NCBI RefSeq assembly: GCF_964020115.1
Contig: NZ_OZ026542.1
Location: 1,612,001 to 1,676,000 of the forward strand
Length of the DNA stretch: 64,000 nt
Reading direction: 5' to 3'
Source: Candidatus Regiella endosymbiont of Tuberolachnus salignus
GTDB taxonomy: Bacteria; Pseudomonadota; Gammaproteobacteria; Enterobacterales; Enterobacteriaceae
Shown: piece by piece, positions 9,531-19,663 of the stretch
How positions within the stretch are numbered: position 1 is the stretch's first letter
Layout of the letters: each line of letters begins with the position of its first letter
Notes under the pieces: model-generated
Database searches by the model: none
Told to the model about the DNA's origin: nothing
Seen by the model: the letters and a program-made list of their open reading frames with translations, nothing else
Position numbers and translations under genes: made by a program

Positions 9531-9657
9531 AGCATGGTGATTACAAAATGATAATCAACAATCTTTTCGCAATACTGTGTAACGGTAAGAAATTTTTAAG
9601 ATTGCGGCTTAAGTAATTAAATATTTTTATCTTTTTTAAATTAATTTGGAGGTTTTC

Positions 9658-10317
9658 ATGGCTATCGCTGCCAGCAAACGTTCGGTGATGACGTTATTTT
9701 CCTGTTCTACCGACATGCTTAGCCACCAAGTACGTATCGTACTGGCAGAGAAAGGTGTTGGTGTCGAAATCGAGTCTATTGATCCAGCAAATCCGCCACA
9801 AGAACTGAAGGAACTCAATACCTCTTGCTCAGTACCAACCTTGCTTGATCGAGATCTATCACTCGATTCAGCACGTATCATTATTGAGTATTTAGATGAA
9901 CGTTTTCCTCATCCACCGTTAATGCCTGTTTATCCAGTAGCTCGTGCTCACAGTCGCTCGATGATGGATCACATAGAAAAGAACTGGTATTCTTTATTAA
10001 AAAAGATTGAAAAAGGAAATGAGCAAGACGCCGACTCTGCACGCAAAGATTTACATACACAATTATTAGCAAGTGCCGCTTTAATTACGCCAAAGAGATA
10101 TTTTATGAGTGAGGAATTTAGCCTAATTGATTGTCAATTAGCCCCTTTGTTATGGCGTTTACCTAAACTGGGGATTGTACTAAGCGGTGAAGATTCTAAA
10201 CAAATAAATGGCTATATGAGCCGTGTTTTCCAGCGCTCCAGCTTTCTAGCTTCATTGAGTGAAGCGGAACGTGAAATGCGTCCTGAAGAACATAAAATTC
10301 ATACTGTCACAGGTTAA
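9658..10317 (+). CDS. sspA: Stringent starvation protein A
   Basis: SspA is a glutathione-S-transferase-like protein that binds RNA polymerase and supports acid/stationary-phase survival and H-NS control. ATG 9658 follows GGAGG at 5-bp spacing. The protein (219 aa, E. coli 212) has the thioredoxin-like fold (CSTDMLSHQVRIVLAEKGV) and the PHPPLMPVYPVAR segment. The C-terminus is about 7 residues longer than in E. coli (EEHKIHTVTG). It is followed 5 bp later by sspB. Confidence 0.96.
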   Translation: MAIAASKRSVMTLFSCSTDMLSHQVRIVLAEKGVGVEIESIDPANPPQELKELNTSCSVPTLLDRDLSLDSARIIIEYLDERFPHPPLMPVYPVARAHSRSMMDHIEKNWYSLLKKIEKGNEQDADSARKDLHTQLLASAALITPKRYFMSEEFSLIDCQLAPLLWRLPKLGIVLSGEDSKQINGYMSRVFQRSSFLASLSEAEREMRPEEHKIHTVTG

Positions 10318-10322
10318 ATACT

Positions 10323-10832
10323 ATGGAAACACCAGATAATTCTCCACGTCGGCCTTATTTATTGCGGGCATTTTATGATGAGTTGATTGTTCGTAAATTA
10401 ACACCTTATCTGCTGGTTGATAGCACAGAGCCCAATGTAAAGCTTCCTCCAGGACAAGGTTGTGATGGACGTATTGTTTTGAATTTGGGTCCCTACGCAG
10501 TGGAAAATTTGCAACTCGGCAATCACGAGGTAAGTTTTAATGCCAGCTTTAACTATATTCCATACCATGTCATCGTGCCGATGAAGGCTGTACTTGCTAT
10601 CTATGCCAAAGAAGATGGAGAAGGCATAGTCTTTGAGAAAGAAGCCGCCTATGATATAGAACACAAAACGATTTCTGGCACTCATAATGAAAATCCAGTA
10701 GCAACATCTAGCAATTTGACACTGGTCGTTAATAAAGATGGGAAGCAGCAGGATGATAAAAGCCTATCAGATAATAATAACCAGCAACCACCACCACGGG
10801 GCAGTCGCCCTACCTTACGAATAGTAAAATGA
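10323..10832 (+). CDS. sspB: ClpXP adaptor protein SspB
   Basis: SspB tethers ssrA-tagged peptides to ClpX for degradation. The folded substrate-binding domain (PRRPYLLRAFYDELIV ... VPMKAVLAIYAKEDG) covers residues 8-110. A long polar linker follows, then the ClpX-binding tail GSRPTLRIVK. The length of 169 aa fits the family (165 in E. coli). It is translated from the sspA transcript. Family-B and -C repeats lie between it and the convergent tex gene. Confidence 0.96.
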   Translation: METPDNSPRRPYLLRAFYDELIVRKLTPYLLVDSTEPNVKLPPGQGCDGRIVLNLGPYAVENLQLGNHEVSFNASFNYIPYHVIVPMKAVLAIYAKEDGEGIVFEKEAAYDIEHKTISGTHNENPVATSSNLTLVVNKDGKQQDDKSLSDNNNQQPPPRGSRPTLRIVK

Positions 10833-10897
10833 CCGCCAGAAAGATTCTTTTCACCACAAGCTTGACTACTGACTTACTAAATTAGCGGGCTGAACTG

Positions 10898-11206
10898 CTT
10901 AGAGCCTATTCGAAATCTTCTTTGCACTATGCTCAATTGATGAAAAAAGTGGGCGAAAGATCGCAGTTTACATAGCATAAACGAGCATTTCGAGCTCGTT
11001 TTTGATGAAAAACTTGTTTGCAGAGCCGTCGCGAGGGGTGTGAAGTCAAGGCGCACGGCGCACAGCAACCGCTGTATACTGTACATATGAGTATATGAGG
11101 ATTGCAAGCAACCGCGCAACGCAGAAACTCACACCACACCACACCGTAAGTTATGCAAACAGTCCTAAAGTATCAGCGAACACAAAAGATTTCGAACAGG
11201 CTCTAG
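10898..11206. repeat. Family-B repeat interrupted by a family-C repeat
   Basis: Family B opens TTAGAGCCTATTCGAAATC at about 10900 and closes AGATTTCGAACAGGCTCTAG at 11206. Family C occupies 11010-11167, inserted after TTTTTGATGAA in the B core, where uninterrupted copies read TTTTTGACGAAGTATCAGC. Confidence 0.85.
11010..11167. repeat. Family-C repeat, nested in family B
   Basis: Inverse-orientation homologue of 5861-6004: TTTGCAGAGCCGTCGCGAGG, CGGCGCACAGCAACCGC, GAGGATTGCAAGC and GTAAGTTATGCAAACAGTCC match the complement of that copy. Confidence 0.8.
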
Positions 11207-11209
11207 TAG

Positions 11210-13393
11210 CTAATCACTTAACCGCATAGTCAAAGCAATACGCTTGCGTTGTAAATCGATAGTGACAACCTTAACCCTAACCACATCACCGGTTTTAACT
11301 ATTTTATGGGGATCATCAACAAATTTATCTGCCAGTGACGAAATGTGCACTAAACCATCCTGATGTACACCAACATCAACAAAGGCACCAAAATTAGTGA
11401 CATTGGTCACAGTACCTTCTAATGTCATACCCACTAGCAAGTCGTTAATCGTTTCAACACCTTCAATAAAAGTCACCGTTTTGAATTCAGGTCGCGGATC
11501 ACGGCCTGGTTTTTCTAACTCTTTCAAAATATCGGTGATAGTGGGAACCCCGAATCGGGCAGTGATAAAGTTTTCAGCATGTAAATTACGCAGAGCACAG
11601 GTATTCCCCATAATGTCTTGTAGCGATTTTTCGGTCACTGCCAAAATATGTTGCACGACTGGATAGGTTTCTGGATGCACGGTTGAAGCGTCTAGAGGAT
11701 TATCGCCATGATTAATACGAAGAAAACCAGCACACTGCTCAAAGGATTTTGCTCCTAGGCGATTAACCGTCAGTAACTGCTGCCGATTCTGGAAACGACC
11801 ATGCTCATCACGCCAATTGACAATATTCTGTGCCATCATTTTCGTCAGACCGGCTACACGAGTCAGCAATGGAACTGAGGCAGTATTTAAATCAACTCCA
11901 ACAGCATTTACGCAGTCCTCTACCACAGTATCAAGTTTTTTAGCAAGTTGACTTTGGCTAACATCATGCTGATATTGGCCAACACCAATAGATTTTGGGT
12001 CAATTTTGACTAATTCGGCCAGGGGATCTTGCAAACGACGAGCAATAGATACGGCACCACGGATAGCAACATCAAGATGTGGAAATTCAAGGCTCGCTAG
12101 CTCTGACGCCGAATACACCGAAGCACCCGCTTCACTGACAATCACTTTTGGCGCAGTGACCTCTGGGTAATCTTTTTGCAATTGGTCATAAAACCGTGCT
12201 GTCTCGCGTGAAGCGGTGCCGTTGCCAATGGTGACCAATTCAACTTGGTATTTAATACATAAAGCCGCTACGCTGGCAGCCGCTTTAGCGGCTTGGCCTG
12301 TGTGTGGATAGATAGTATCAGTCGCAACCAATTTGCCGGTAGCATCGACCACCGCCACTTTAACTCCAGTACGTAAACCAGGATCAAGCCCCATAGTAAC
12401 GCGCATTCCAGCCGGCGCTGCCATCAATAAATCTTGCAGATTACGAGCAAATACCTGGATGGCTTCCTCTTCCGCCCGCTCTCGTACCGTATTCATTAAC
12501 TCAGTTTCTAGATGGGGAAATATTTTAAGCCGCCAAGTCCAATTGACGACTGCTGTACGCCAACTATCAGCAGGCGCGTTATGCAAACGTAAATTCAGAT
12601 GGTCGACAATAATTTGTTCTCCCCGACTCATTTTAACCGTTTGCCCAACTAATTTGCTGCTAGATTGAAGATCAGCATTCAATCCCAATTGTAACCACCC
12701 CTCATTACGCCCCCTAAGCATTGCCAGAGCACGATGGGATGGCACGCTAGCAATCGGCTCATGGTGATCGAAATAATCACGAAATTTAGCGCCTTCTTGC
12801 TCTTTACCCTCAATGACTTTAGCCACCAGATGTGCGTTTTTCCACAAATACTGACGTACCTTTGTCAGCAAGCCGGCATCTTGGGCAAAACGCTCCATCA
12901 GAATATAACGCGCACCATCCAACGCTGCTTTACTATCGAGCACACCCTTGTCAATATCCACATAATCACTAGCAAGTTGCTCTGGATGCTGTTGAGGATC
13001 GCTCCACAAACTGTCAGCCAAGGGTTCTAAACCCGCTTCAAGTGCAAGCTTCCCACGAGTATGACGTTTCGGTTTATAGGGCAGATACAAGTCTTCTAAT
13101 TCAGTTTTACTTATCGCCAGGTTAATATTCGAGGCCAGTTGTGTGTTAAGCTTACCTTGTTCTTCAATCGACTTTAAAATGATTTGACGGCGCTCTTCTA
13201 ATTCACGTAAATAACCAAGACGATGCTCTAACTGACGTAATTGGCTATCATCCAAACTACCCGTTACTTCTTTACGATATCGAGCAATAAAAGGCACAGT
13301 ATTACCTTCATCAAGCAAATGAATCGCGGAGATAACTTGCTCTGATCTGGCCTTTATTTCGTTTGCAATAATAGGGATAAAAGGGTTATTCAT
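11210..13393 (-). CDS. tex: Transcription accessory protein Tex (YhgF), short C-terminus
   Basis: Tex is a cytoplasmic RNA-binding protein with an N-terminal helical region, a YqgF/RuvC-like nuclease fold ([20 protein letters not shown]), helix-hairpin-helix segments ([14 protein letters not shown]) and a C-terminal S1 domain ([19 protein letters not shown]). The protein is 727 aa, about 46 shorter than the 773-aa E. coli protein: it stops just after the S1 domain (IALTMRLSD) and lacks the disordered basic tail. A B/C repeat begins 3 bp beyond the stop codon. greB, normally beside tex, is absent. Confidence 0.95.
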   Translation of the reverse strand: MNNPFIPIIANEIKARSEQVISAIHLLDEGNTVPFIARYRKEVTGSLDDSQLRQLEHRLGYLRELEERRQIILKSIEEQGKLNTQLASNINLAISKTELEDLYLPYKPKRHTRGKLALEAGLEPLADSLWSDPQQHPEQLASDYVDIDKGVLDSKAALDGARYILMERFAQDAGLLTKVRQYLWKNAHLVAKVIEGKEQEGAKFRDYFDHHEPIASVPSHRALAMLRGRNEGWLQLGLNADLQSSSKLVGQTVKMSRGEQIIVDHLNLRLHNAPADSWRTAVVNWTWRLKIFPHLETELMNTVRERAEEEAIQVFARNLQDLLMAAPAGMRVTMGLDPGLRTGVKVAVVDATGKLVATDTIYPHTGQAAKAAASVAALCIKYQVELVTIGNGTASRETARFYDQLQKDYPEVTAPKVIVSEAGASVYSASELASLEFPHLDVAIRGAVSIARRLQDPLAELVKIDPKSIGVGQYQHDVSQSQLAKKLDTVVEDCVNAVGVDLNTASVPLLTRVAGLTKMMAQNIVNWRDEHGRFQNRQQLLTVNRLGAKSFEQCAGFLRINHGDNPLDASTVHPETYPVVQHILAVTEKSLQDIMGNTCALRNLHAENFITARFGVPTITDILKELEKPGRDPRPEFKTVTFIEGVETINDLLVGMTLEGTVTNVTNFGAFVDVGVHQDGLVHISSLADKFVDDPHKIVKTGDVVRVKVVTIDLQRKRIALTMRLSD

Positions 13394-13799
13394 AGGATCA
13401 ACTATTAGTTTTTATCAGTGATAAGAAAAAATGACTAAAAAACTATTCAAAATCTTTTGTACGTGCTAAAGAAAATTTAGAATAAGTGCTAAGGGCGATT
13501 AAAAGCGATGTAAATTTTAATTATTTAGGCAAGTTATCTGATCTTAGATTTTCAAACTCCCATAAACAAATAATACTTTATCTGAATCATTTATTTTTTC
13601 AAAATCTTTAATCTAATTTTCAAAACACTTGACGTTTTTGCATTAAAAAGTCGGTATTATGTTTCGATCCTCAGATTTAATCAGTATTAAAACAATTTTT
13701 GTAACAATTTAGTTTGAGAGATATAGTATAAACAGTTGTCTGTTAGATGGGTTTTTCTAACAATACAACACCAGTGATAAGTTTTGGGAATCATACAAA
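13394..13799. other. tex-ompR intergenic region
   Basis: About 400 bp, AT-rich, holding the divergent promoters. TTGACG (near 13629) and TATTAT (near 13655) resemble promoter elements for ompR, but the spacing is about 20 bp. No gene, no repeat copy and no recognisable greB remnant. Confidence 0.4.
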
Positions 13800-14519
13800 A
13801 TGCAAGAGAATCACAAAATCTTAGTTATCGATGATGATATGCGTCTACGAGCGCTTTTGGAACGTTATCTGACTGAGCAAGGTTTCCAAGTTCGCAGTGT
13901 CGCCAATGCTGAACAAATGGATCGCTTGCTGGCTCGAGAATCATTTCATTTGCTGGTACTGGATTTAATGCTACCAGGAGAAGATGGTTTATCTATTTGT
14001 AGGCGTTTACATAATCAAAATAATCCGATACCCATTATTATGGTTACCGCTAAGGGAGAAGATGTGGATCGTGTCGTTGGCTTAGAGATTGGTGCCGATG
14101 ACTATATGCCAAAACCTTTTAACCCTCGTGAATTATTAGCTCGCATCCGAGCGGTATTGCGCCGCCAAATGAATGAGCTACCAGGCGCACCATCACAAGA
14201 AGAAGCCATTATCAGCTTTGGCCAGTTCAAGCTTAATCTTGGAACCCGTGAGATGTTTCGTGACGACGATCTCATGTCACTAACGAGTGGTGAGTTTGCC
14301 GTATTGAAAGCACTTGTTAGTCATCCCCGAGATCCCCTGTCTCGTGATAAATTAATGAACTTAGCACGAGGGCGTGAATACAGTGCAATGGAACGTTCGA
14401 TCGATGTACAAATCTCACGTCTACGCCGTATGATAGAAGTTGAGCCTGCACGCCCACGTTATCTTCAAACAGTTTGGGGATTAGGCTACGTATTTGTGCC
14501 GGACGGCAACAGTGTATGA
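13800..14519 (+). CDS. ompR: Osmolarity response regulator OmpR
   Basis: OmpR is the DNA-binding response regulator of the EnvZ-OmpR system, controlling porin and other envelope genes. The receiver domain has VIDDD, the phospho-acceptor D55 in VLDLMLPG, and the KPFNP lysine loop. The winged-helix domain ends [15 protein letters not shown]. Length 239 aa equals E. coli. Its TGA overlaps the envZ ATG (ATGA), indicating translational coupling. Confidence 0.98.
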   Translation: MQENHKILVIDDDMRLRALLERYLTEQGFQVRSVANAEQMDRLLARESFHLLVLDLMLPGEDGLSICRRLHNQNNPIPIIMVTAKGEDVDRVVGLEIGADDYMPKPFNPRELLARIRAVLRRQMNELPGAPSQEEAIISFGQFKLNLGTREMFRDDDLMSLTSGEFAVLKALVSHPRDPLSRDKLMNLARGREYSAMERSIDVQISRLRRMIEVEPARPRYLQTVWGLGYVFVPDGNSV

Positions 14520-15850
14520 AGCGATGGTGCTTTTCTCCACGCAGTTCATTTGCACGTACTTTATTACTGATTGTGATCCTGCTACTTGTTAGCATGGCTA
14601 CAACCTACTGGGTAATCTTGAATTTTGCTATTTTACCTAGCTTGCAACAATTTAATAAAGTATTAGCCTATGAAATTCGGATGCTCATGACCGATCGGCT
14701 GCAACTGGAAGATGGTACGCTCATTGAAGTTCCAGCGGATTTTCGGCGTGAAGTTTATCGTGAATTAGGCATCTCTCTTTATACCAATATTGCTGCAGAG
14801 GAAAATGGCTTGCGCTGGGCGCAATACTATCAATTTCTTAGCGACCAAATGACTCAACAATTGAGAGGCTCCACAGAAGTAAGGATTGAACTTGATAAAA
14901 ATTCTCCTGTGGTTTGGCTTAAAACCTGGTTAGCGCCCGATATTTGGATAAGAGTACCCTTAACTGAGATACATCAGAGTAATTTTTCACCTCTTTTCCG
15001 CTATACATTGGTCATTATATTACTGGCCGTTGGTGGAGCCTGGTTATTTATCCATCTACAAAACCGCCCACTGGTAGAATTGGAGCATGCTGCGTTTCAA
15101 GTAGGAAAAGGAATCATCCCCCCCCCATTACGCGAATATGGTGCATCAGAGGTGCGCTCTGTTACCCGTGCTTTTAATCAAATGGTAGCGAACGTTAAAC
15201 TGTTATCAGGGGATAGAACATTACTGATAGCAGGTGTTAGCCATGATTTGTGTACGCCTTTAACACGTATCCGATTGGCCACAGAAATGATGAGTCAGCA
15301 AGATGCTTCTCTTGCTGACTCGATCAATAAAGATATCGAAGAATGCAACGCTATCATTGAACAATTTATTGATTACCTCCGCACCGGACAAGAAATATTA
15401 ACAGAAACTACTGATCTTAATTTTATTCTAGCTGAAGTGATTGCAGCTGAAAGTGGCTATGAACAGGTGATAGAAACCAAGCTATCAAATGATAAATTGA
15501 GAGTAAATGTCGATCCGCTGTCTATCAAGCGCGCTCTAGCAAATATGATCACCAACGCCGCACACTATGGTAATGGTTGGATAAAGGTAAGCAGTGGCGA
15601 TGAACCACAGCACGTTTGGTTTCAAGTTGAAGATGATGGCCCTGGTATTGAAGCGAATGACTTACCTAATTTACTTCAACCTTTCGTTCGAGGAAATAGC
15701 GCCCGCACTAACAGCGGTAGCGGACTAGGATTGTCTATTATACAGCGAATTATTAACTCTCATGATGGATCATTAGCTATCAACAAGAGTGAACGGGGAG
15801 GTTTAAAAATTCGTGCCTATATCCCTAAAACTACTACGAAATTGTCATGA
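14516..15850 (+). CDS. envZ: Osmosensor histidine kinase EnvZ, with Cys in the H-box
   Basis: EnvZ is an inner-membrane kinase/phosphatase for OmpR. ATG 14516 overlaps the ompR stop. It has a membrane helix at about 16-36, a periplasmic domain, a second helix at about 160-180, HAMP, the H-box with H243, the N-box [11 protein letters not shown]1 DDGPGI and G2 GSGLGLSI. Length is 444 aa against 450. The H-box reads SHDLCTPL: the Arg two positions before PL in nearly all EnvZ proteins is Cys here (codon TGT, 15251-15253). Catalytic His and the Thr needed for phosphatase activity remain. Confidence 0.96.
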   Translation: MKRWCFSPRSSFARTLLLIVILLLVSMATTYWVILNFAILPSLQQFNKVLAYEIRMLMTDRLQLEDGTLIEVPADFRREVYRELGISLYTNIAAEENGLRWAQYYQFLSDQMTQQLRGSTEVRIELDKNSPVVWLKTWLAPDIWIRVPLTEIHQSNFSPLFRYTLVIILLAVGGAWLFIHLQNRPLVELEHAAFQVGKGIIPPPLREYGASEVRSVTRAFNQMVANVKLLSGDRTLLIAGVSHDLCTPLTRIRLATEMMSQQDASLADSINKDIEECNAIIEQFIDYLRTGQEILTETTDLNFILAEVIAAESGYEQVIETKLSNDKLRVNVDPLSIKRALANMITNAAHYGNGWIKVSSGDEPQHVWFQVEDDGPGIEANDLPNLLQPFVRGNSARTNSGSGLGLSIIQRIINSHDGSLAINKSERGGLKIRAYIPKTTTKLS

Positions 15851-15919
15851 GTAGGATCACAGACCCATTATTTTTTAAAGGTTAGATTCTTATAAAATAG
15901 CTTTGTATGGAGTACCAGG

Positions 15920-17131
15920 ATGTTTCATCTCGATATCTATGGGACGTTAGTCTCCGCTACACTCGTCCTCTTATTAGGGCGAAAGCTCGTTAAATCGGTT
16001 CCTTTACTACAAAGATACACTATCCCGGAACCCGTAGCCGGGGGCTTATTAATAGCATTATTACTATTATTGATACAGCAAGTCTGGGGTTGGGAAATCC
16101 GTTTTGATATGTCATTGAAAGATCCTCTCATGCTAACGTTTTTTGCCACCATTGGTTTAAATGCCAATCTTGCCAGTTTACGTCATGGCGGTAGCTCATT
16201 AATTTACTTTATTTTTATCGTTATTGGGCTATTGTTCATGCAAAATGCTATTGGGATCGCACTGGCTAAAATGATGGGATTAGATCCATTAATGGGATTA
16301 TTAGCAGGATCCATCACGTTATCTGGAGGGCATGGAACAGGAGCCGCATGGAGTAAATTATTTATCGAACGTTATGGATTTGAAAATGCGACCGAAGTTG
16401 CTATGGCATGTGCTACTTTCGGTCTCATATTAGGTGGATTGGTAGGAGGTCCCGTCGCTCGTTATTTAGTTAAAAATTCATCGTCTCCTGAAGGTAGCCC
16501 TGATGATAGTCAATTACCATCCGCATTTGAAAAACCCTACACCGGTCGTCTCATTACCCCCTTAGTGATGTTAGAAACCATCGCCATGATCGCTATTTGC
16601 TTAACAGCCGGTAATTTTATTGCAGACCTATTAAAAAAATCAGCGTTTGAGTTACCAACTTTTGTTTGTGTATTATTTGTCGGTGTTATTTTAAGTAATA
16701 GCCTCGCGGTGCTCGGATTTTATAAGGTGTTTGATCGCGCGGTATCCGTATTAGGAAATGTTAGCTTATCGTTGTTTCTAGCAATGGCATTAATGAGCTT
16801 AAAATTATGGGAATTGGTCTCACTTGCTTTACCCATGTTAACTATTTTGATAGTACAAACTTTAGCCATGGCGCTTTATGCCATTTTTGTCACCTATCGG
16901 GTAATGGGAAAAAATTATGATGCCGCAGTATTAGCAGCTGGACACTGCGGCTTTGGTTTAGGCGCCACACCGACGGCTATTGCCAACATGCAGGCCATTA
17001 CTGATCGTTTCGGCCCTTCTCATCTTGCTTTCTTGGTGGTTCCCATGGTTGGCGCTTTCTTTATTGATATCGCCAATGCACTTGTTATTAAGCTTTATTT
17101 ATTGTTACTACTGTTTCCACAGACAGTATAG
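15920..17131 (+). CDS. gltS: Sodium/glutamate symporter GltS
   Basis: GltS imports glutamate with sodium across the inner membrane. The product is 403 aa with about ten hydrophobic segments. Landmarks include YTIPEPVAGGLL, FFATIGLNANLASL, GSITLSGGHGTGAAW, AVLAAGHCGFGLGATPTAIANMQ and VVPMVGAFFIDI. It is collinear with E. coli GltS (401 aa). The stop TAG (17129-17131) lies inside the first bases of a family-A repeat. It converges on recG. Confidence 0.97.
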   Translation: MFHLDIYGTLVSATLVLLLGRKLVKSVPLLQRYTIPEPVAGGLLIALLLLLIQQVWGWEIRFDMSLKDPLMLTFFATIGLNANLASLRHGGSSLIYFIFIVIGLLFMQNAIGIALAKMMGLDPLMGLLAGSITLSGGHGTGAAWSKLFIERYGFENATEVAMACATFGLILGGLVGGPVARYLVKNSSSPEGSPDDSQLPSAFEKPYTGRLITPLVMLETIAMIAICLTAGNFIADLLKKSAFELPTFVCVLFVGVILSNSLAVLGFYKVFDRAVSVLGNVSLSLFLAMALMSLKLWELVSLALPMLTILIVQTLAMALYAIFVTYRVMGKNYDAAVLAAGHCGFGLGATPTAIANMQAITDRFGPSHLAFLVVPMVGAFFIDIANALVIKLYLLLLLFPQTV

Positions 17132-17237
17132 CCTTTGCCTTTGATGTTGGCTGCGAGCCCTCGCTCTCATGGTATGTCCACGCTCATCGGTCGGTCGCCC
17201 TGGCCGCTTAGCGGCAACTTCAAAGACGAAGGGTATA
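17127..17237. repeat. Family-A repeat between convergent gltS and recG
   Basis: TATAGCCTTTGCCTTTGATG ... GACGAAGGGTATA, in opposite orientation to the birA copy and slightly shortened. It supplies part of the gltS stop codon and could act as a bidirectional 3' hairpin. Confidence 0.9.
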
Positions 17238-17260
17238 TATGATCACCGTTAACAATTTAT

Positions 17261-19354
17261 TCAAGCGTTAGTGTATCGCCTTTTCTCTGGCAACCAACGC
17301 TCAATTAACGCGGCGGCTTGCTCAGGGTATTTCTGATGCAAATGGCGAGCAATACGTTGTACTTCAGGTAAGATATCTTGATCTCTTAGTAAATCAGCAA
17401 CTTTAAATTCTGTGCCACCCGTTTGCCGGGTACCCAGTAATTCACCAGGCCCCCGTATTTCCAAATCTCGCTGAGCGATAACAAAACCATCATTACTCTC
17501 ACGCAGTACTTGTAAACGCATCTGTACCGTTTTAGTTAACGGTGTCTTATACAACAATACACAGTGTGATGCTGTGCTTCCTCGCCCTACCCTTCCCCGT
17601 AACTGATGCAATTGCGCCAAACCGAGACGCTCTGGATTATCAATAATCATCAAGCTCGCATTCGGAACGTCTACCCCAACTTCAATCACCGTAGTTGCGA
17701 TTAATAATTGCAATTCACCTTGTTTAAACGCCTGCATAACAGCCTGCTTTTCTTGTGCTGTCATTCGGCCATGTATCAAACCCAATTTCACATCCACCAG
17801 CGTAACCTGTAACTCTGCATAGGTTACTGCTGCAGCTTGAGCTTCTAGTAGTTCTGATTCTTCAATTAAAGTACATACCCAATATACCTGACGACCTTCT
17901 TCAAGACAGGCATGTTTGATGCGCTGCATAACATCATCACGGCGGGTATCTGGAATAGCAACTGTGCTAATCGGTGTTCTCCCCGGGGGGAGTTCATCAA
18001 TGATTGAAATATCTAAATCAGCGTAGGCAGTCATGGCCAATGTTCGTGGAATAGGCGTAGCCGTCATAATGAGTTGATGGGGATGAAAACCTTGCTGTTT
18101 ACCTTTTTCCCATAATGCCAAGCGTTGATGGACACCAAATCGGTGTTGTTCATCAATAATCACCAGAGCCAATTTAGAAAATCGTACCTGTTGCTGAAAA
18201 ATAGCGTGGGTTCCCACCACCATTGAAACCTGCCCTTTTGCTACTGCTTCCTGTTGAATTAAGCGTATTTTGCCTTTCTGCTTACCCGCTAACCAACCGA
18301 CAGAGATGCTAAGAGGCTCAAACCATTGCCGAAAAGTTTCTAAATGTTGCTCTGCTAGCAATTCAGTCGGCGCCATTAAAGCAACTTGTTTACCCTGAGC
18401 AATAGCACGTAATGCAGCTAACGCCGCGACCAATGTTTTTCCCGATCCAACATCACCTTGAATCAATCGCATCATAGGGAAAGTACGCAGCAAATCTTGC
18501 TCAATTTCATCAACTACTCGTTGCTGTGCATGGGTAGGATGAAAAGGAAGTGCCGCCAAAAAACGGGCTTTTAAAGTATCATGAGATACTGTGGAAGGAG
18601 GCAAAGGTTGCGCCTGATAATTTTTCGCTCCTGCTCGAGCAGCTAACATACTGAGATTATGGGCTAATAATTCTTCTAAAATCAAACGGCGCTGTGCTGG
18701 ATGTTGTCCCTTTTCTAAATCAATTAATGAAATATCAGCAGAAGGTCGATGAAGTGTATGTATCGCCGTAGACAAACTGACGAAAGAATCACACACTTCA
18801 ACAGGTAACAATTCAGCGATAGTAGAAGTATCCAGCAAATTAAGCGCCTGATTAATAAGATTACGTAACGTGCTCTGGCGCAAACCCTCAGTGCTAGTGT
18901 AAACCGGAGTCAACGAATATTGTAACCTGATCCCCTTGTCTTCATCATAAGTACGATATTCTGGATGAATAATCTCTAATCCATTTCTGCCTTGCTTCAC
19001 TTCACCATAAGCAACGATATGCTTACCAGCGGATAAACTATTCTTCATCGGAGTGTTAAAGTTGAAAAAGCGTAGAATAACGACACCACTACCATCATCA
19101 AGTTGAGATGTCAGCATGGCTCGCCGTCCTGAACTGATTTCAGAAGATAATATTTTACCCGCAATGGTTACCGTTAAACCAGGAAGCAAGTCAGTAATGC
19201 GATACAGATGGGTGCGATCTTCATAGCGAAGTGGTAAATGCAGTAGCAGATCTTGGACGGTTTCCAGCCCTATTTTGGTTAGCTTGGCGGCCTGACTTGC
19301 GCCAACGCCGGTAAGTGAACTCAGTGGCACGGTATCGAGCAAACGGCCTTTCAT
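17261..19354 (-). CDS. recG: ATP-dependent DNA helicase RecG
   Basis: RecG remodels stalled forks and branches Holliday-type junctions. An N-terminal wedge/OB domain (residues about 1-250) precedes two helicase domains with Walker A GDVGSGKT, the DEQH box IIDEQHRFGV, TATPIPRTLAM, and motif VI LHQLRGRVGRG. Length is 697 aa against 693. It ends EKRRYTNA as in the family. It follows spoT in ancestral order, but trmH, normally between them, is missing. Confidence 0.97.
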   Translation of the reverse strand: MKGRLLDTVPLSSLTGVGASQAAKLTKIGLETVQDLLLHLPLRYEDRTHLYRITDLLPGLTVTIAGKILSSEISSGRRAMLTSQLDDGSGVVILRFFNFNTPMKNSLSAGKHIVAYGEVKQGRNGLEIIHPEYRTYDEDKGIRLQYSLTPVYTSTEGLRQSTLRNLINQALNLLDTSTIAELLPVEVCDSFVSLSTAIHTLHRPSADISLIDLEKGQHPAQRRLILEELLAHNLSMLAARAGAKNYQAQPLPPSTVSHDTLKARFLAALPFHPTHAQQRVVDEIEQDLLRTFPMMRLIQGDVGSGKTLVAALAALRAIAQGKQVALMAPTELLAEQHLETFRQWFEPLSISVGWLAGKQKGKIRLIQQEAVAKGQVSMVVGTHAIFQQQVRFSKLALVIIDEQHRFGVHQRLALWEKGKQQGFHPHQLIMTATPIPRTLAMTAYADLDISIIDELPPGRTPISTVAIPDTRRDDVMQRIKHACLEEGRQVYWVCTLIEESELLEAQAAAVTYAELQVTLVDVKLGLIHGRMTAQEKQAVMQAFKQGELQLLIATTVIEVGVDVPNASLMIIDNPERLGLAQLHQLRGRVGRGSTASHCVLLYKTPLTKTVQMRLQVLRESNDGFVIAQRDLEIRGPGELLGTRQTGGTEFKVADLLRDQDILPEVQRIARHLHQKYPEQAAALIERWLPEKRRYTNA

Positions 19355-19403
19355 AGTTGAGCCTCCGCGGCCGACAGGGCAATATTTTACGAAAATTTAA
19401 ACA

Positions 19404-19510
19404 TATGGCCGAATCAGTGTAATTTGATTCAAGGGAAGGAGCACAAATAGTACAAATAGTACGGTAAGCGGCGACAACACAGAATCAAATTAAAATGATT
19501 TGACTATATA
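19404..19510. repeat. Family-D repeat
   Basis: TATGGCCGAATCAGTGTAAT ... AAATGATTTGACTATA: imperfect inverted ends around AAGGAGCACAAATAGTAC. Its terminal TATA is shared with the following family-A copy. Confidence 0.85.
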
Positions 19511-19629
19511 CCCTTCGCCTTTGAAGCCGCCGCGTTGTTGGCTGCGAGCCCTCGCCCTCATAGTATGTCCACGCTCGTCGGGTCTCACGCCCTGGCCTCC
19601 TAGCGGCAACTTCACAGACAAAGGCCATA
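19507..19629. repeat. Family-A repeat joined to family D
   Basis: TATACCCTTCGCCTTTGAAG ... CAAAGGCCATA; begins in the TATA that ends the family-D copy. Together they occupy the trmH position between spoT and recG. Confidence 0.92.
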
Positions 19630-19663
19630 GCATCGCCAAGTCAATAATATCAATCAATAACAA

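Noticed and set aside
14474-14515. EnvZ start 14 codons upstream inside ompR
   Set aside because: The ATGA overlap at 14516 is the conserved arrangement and matches the family N-terminus.
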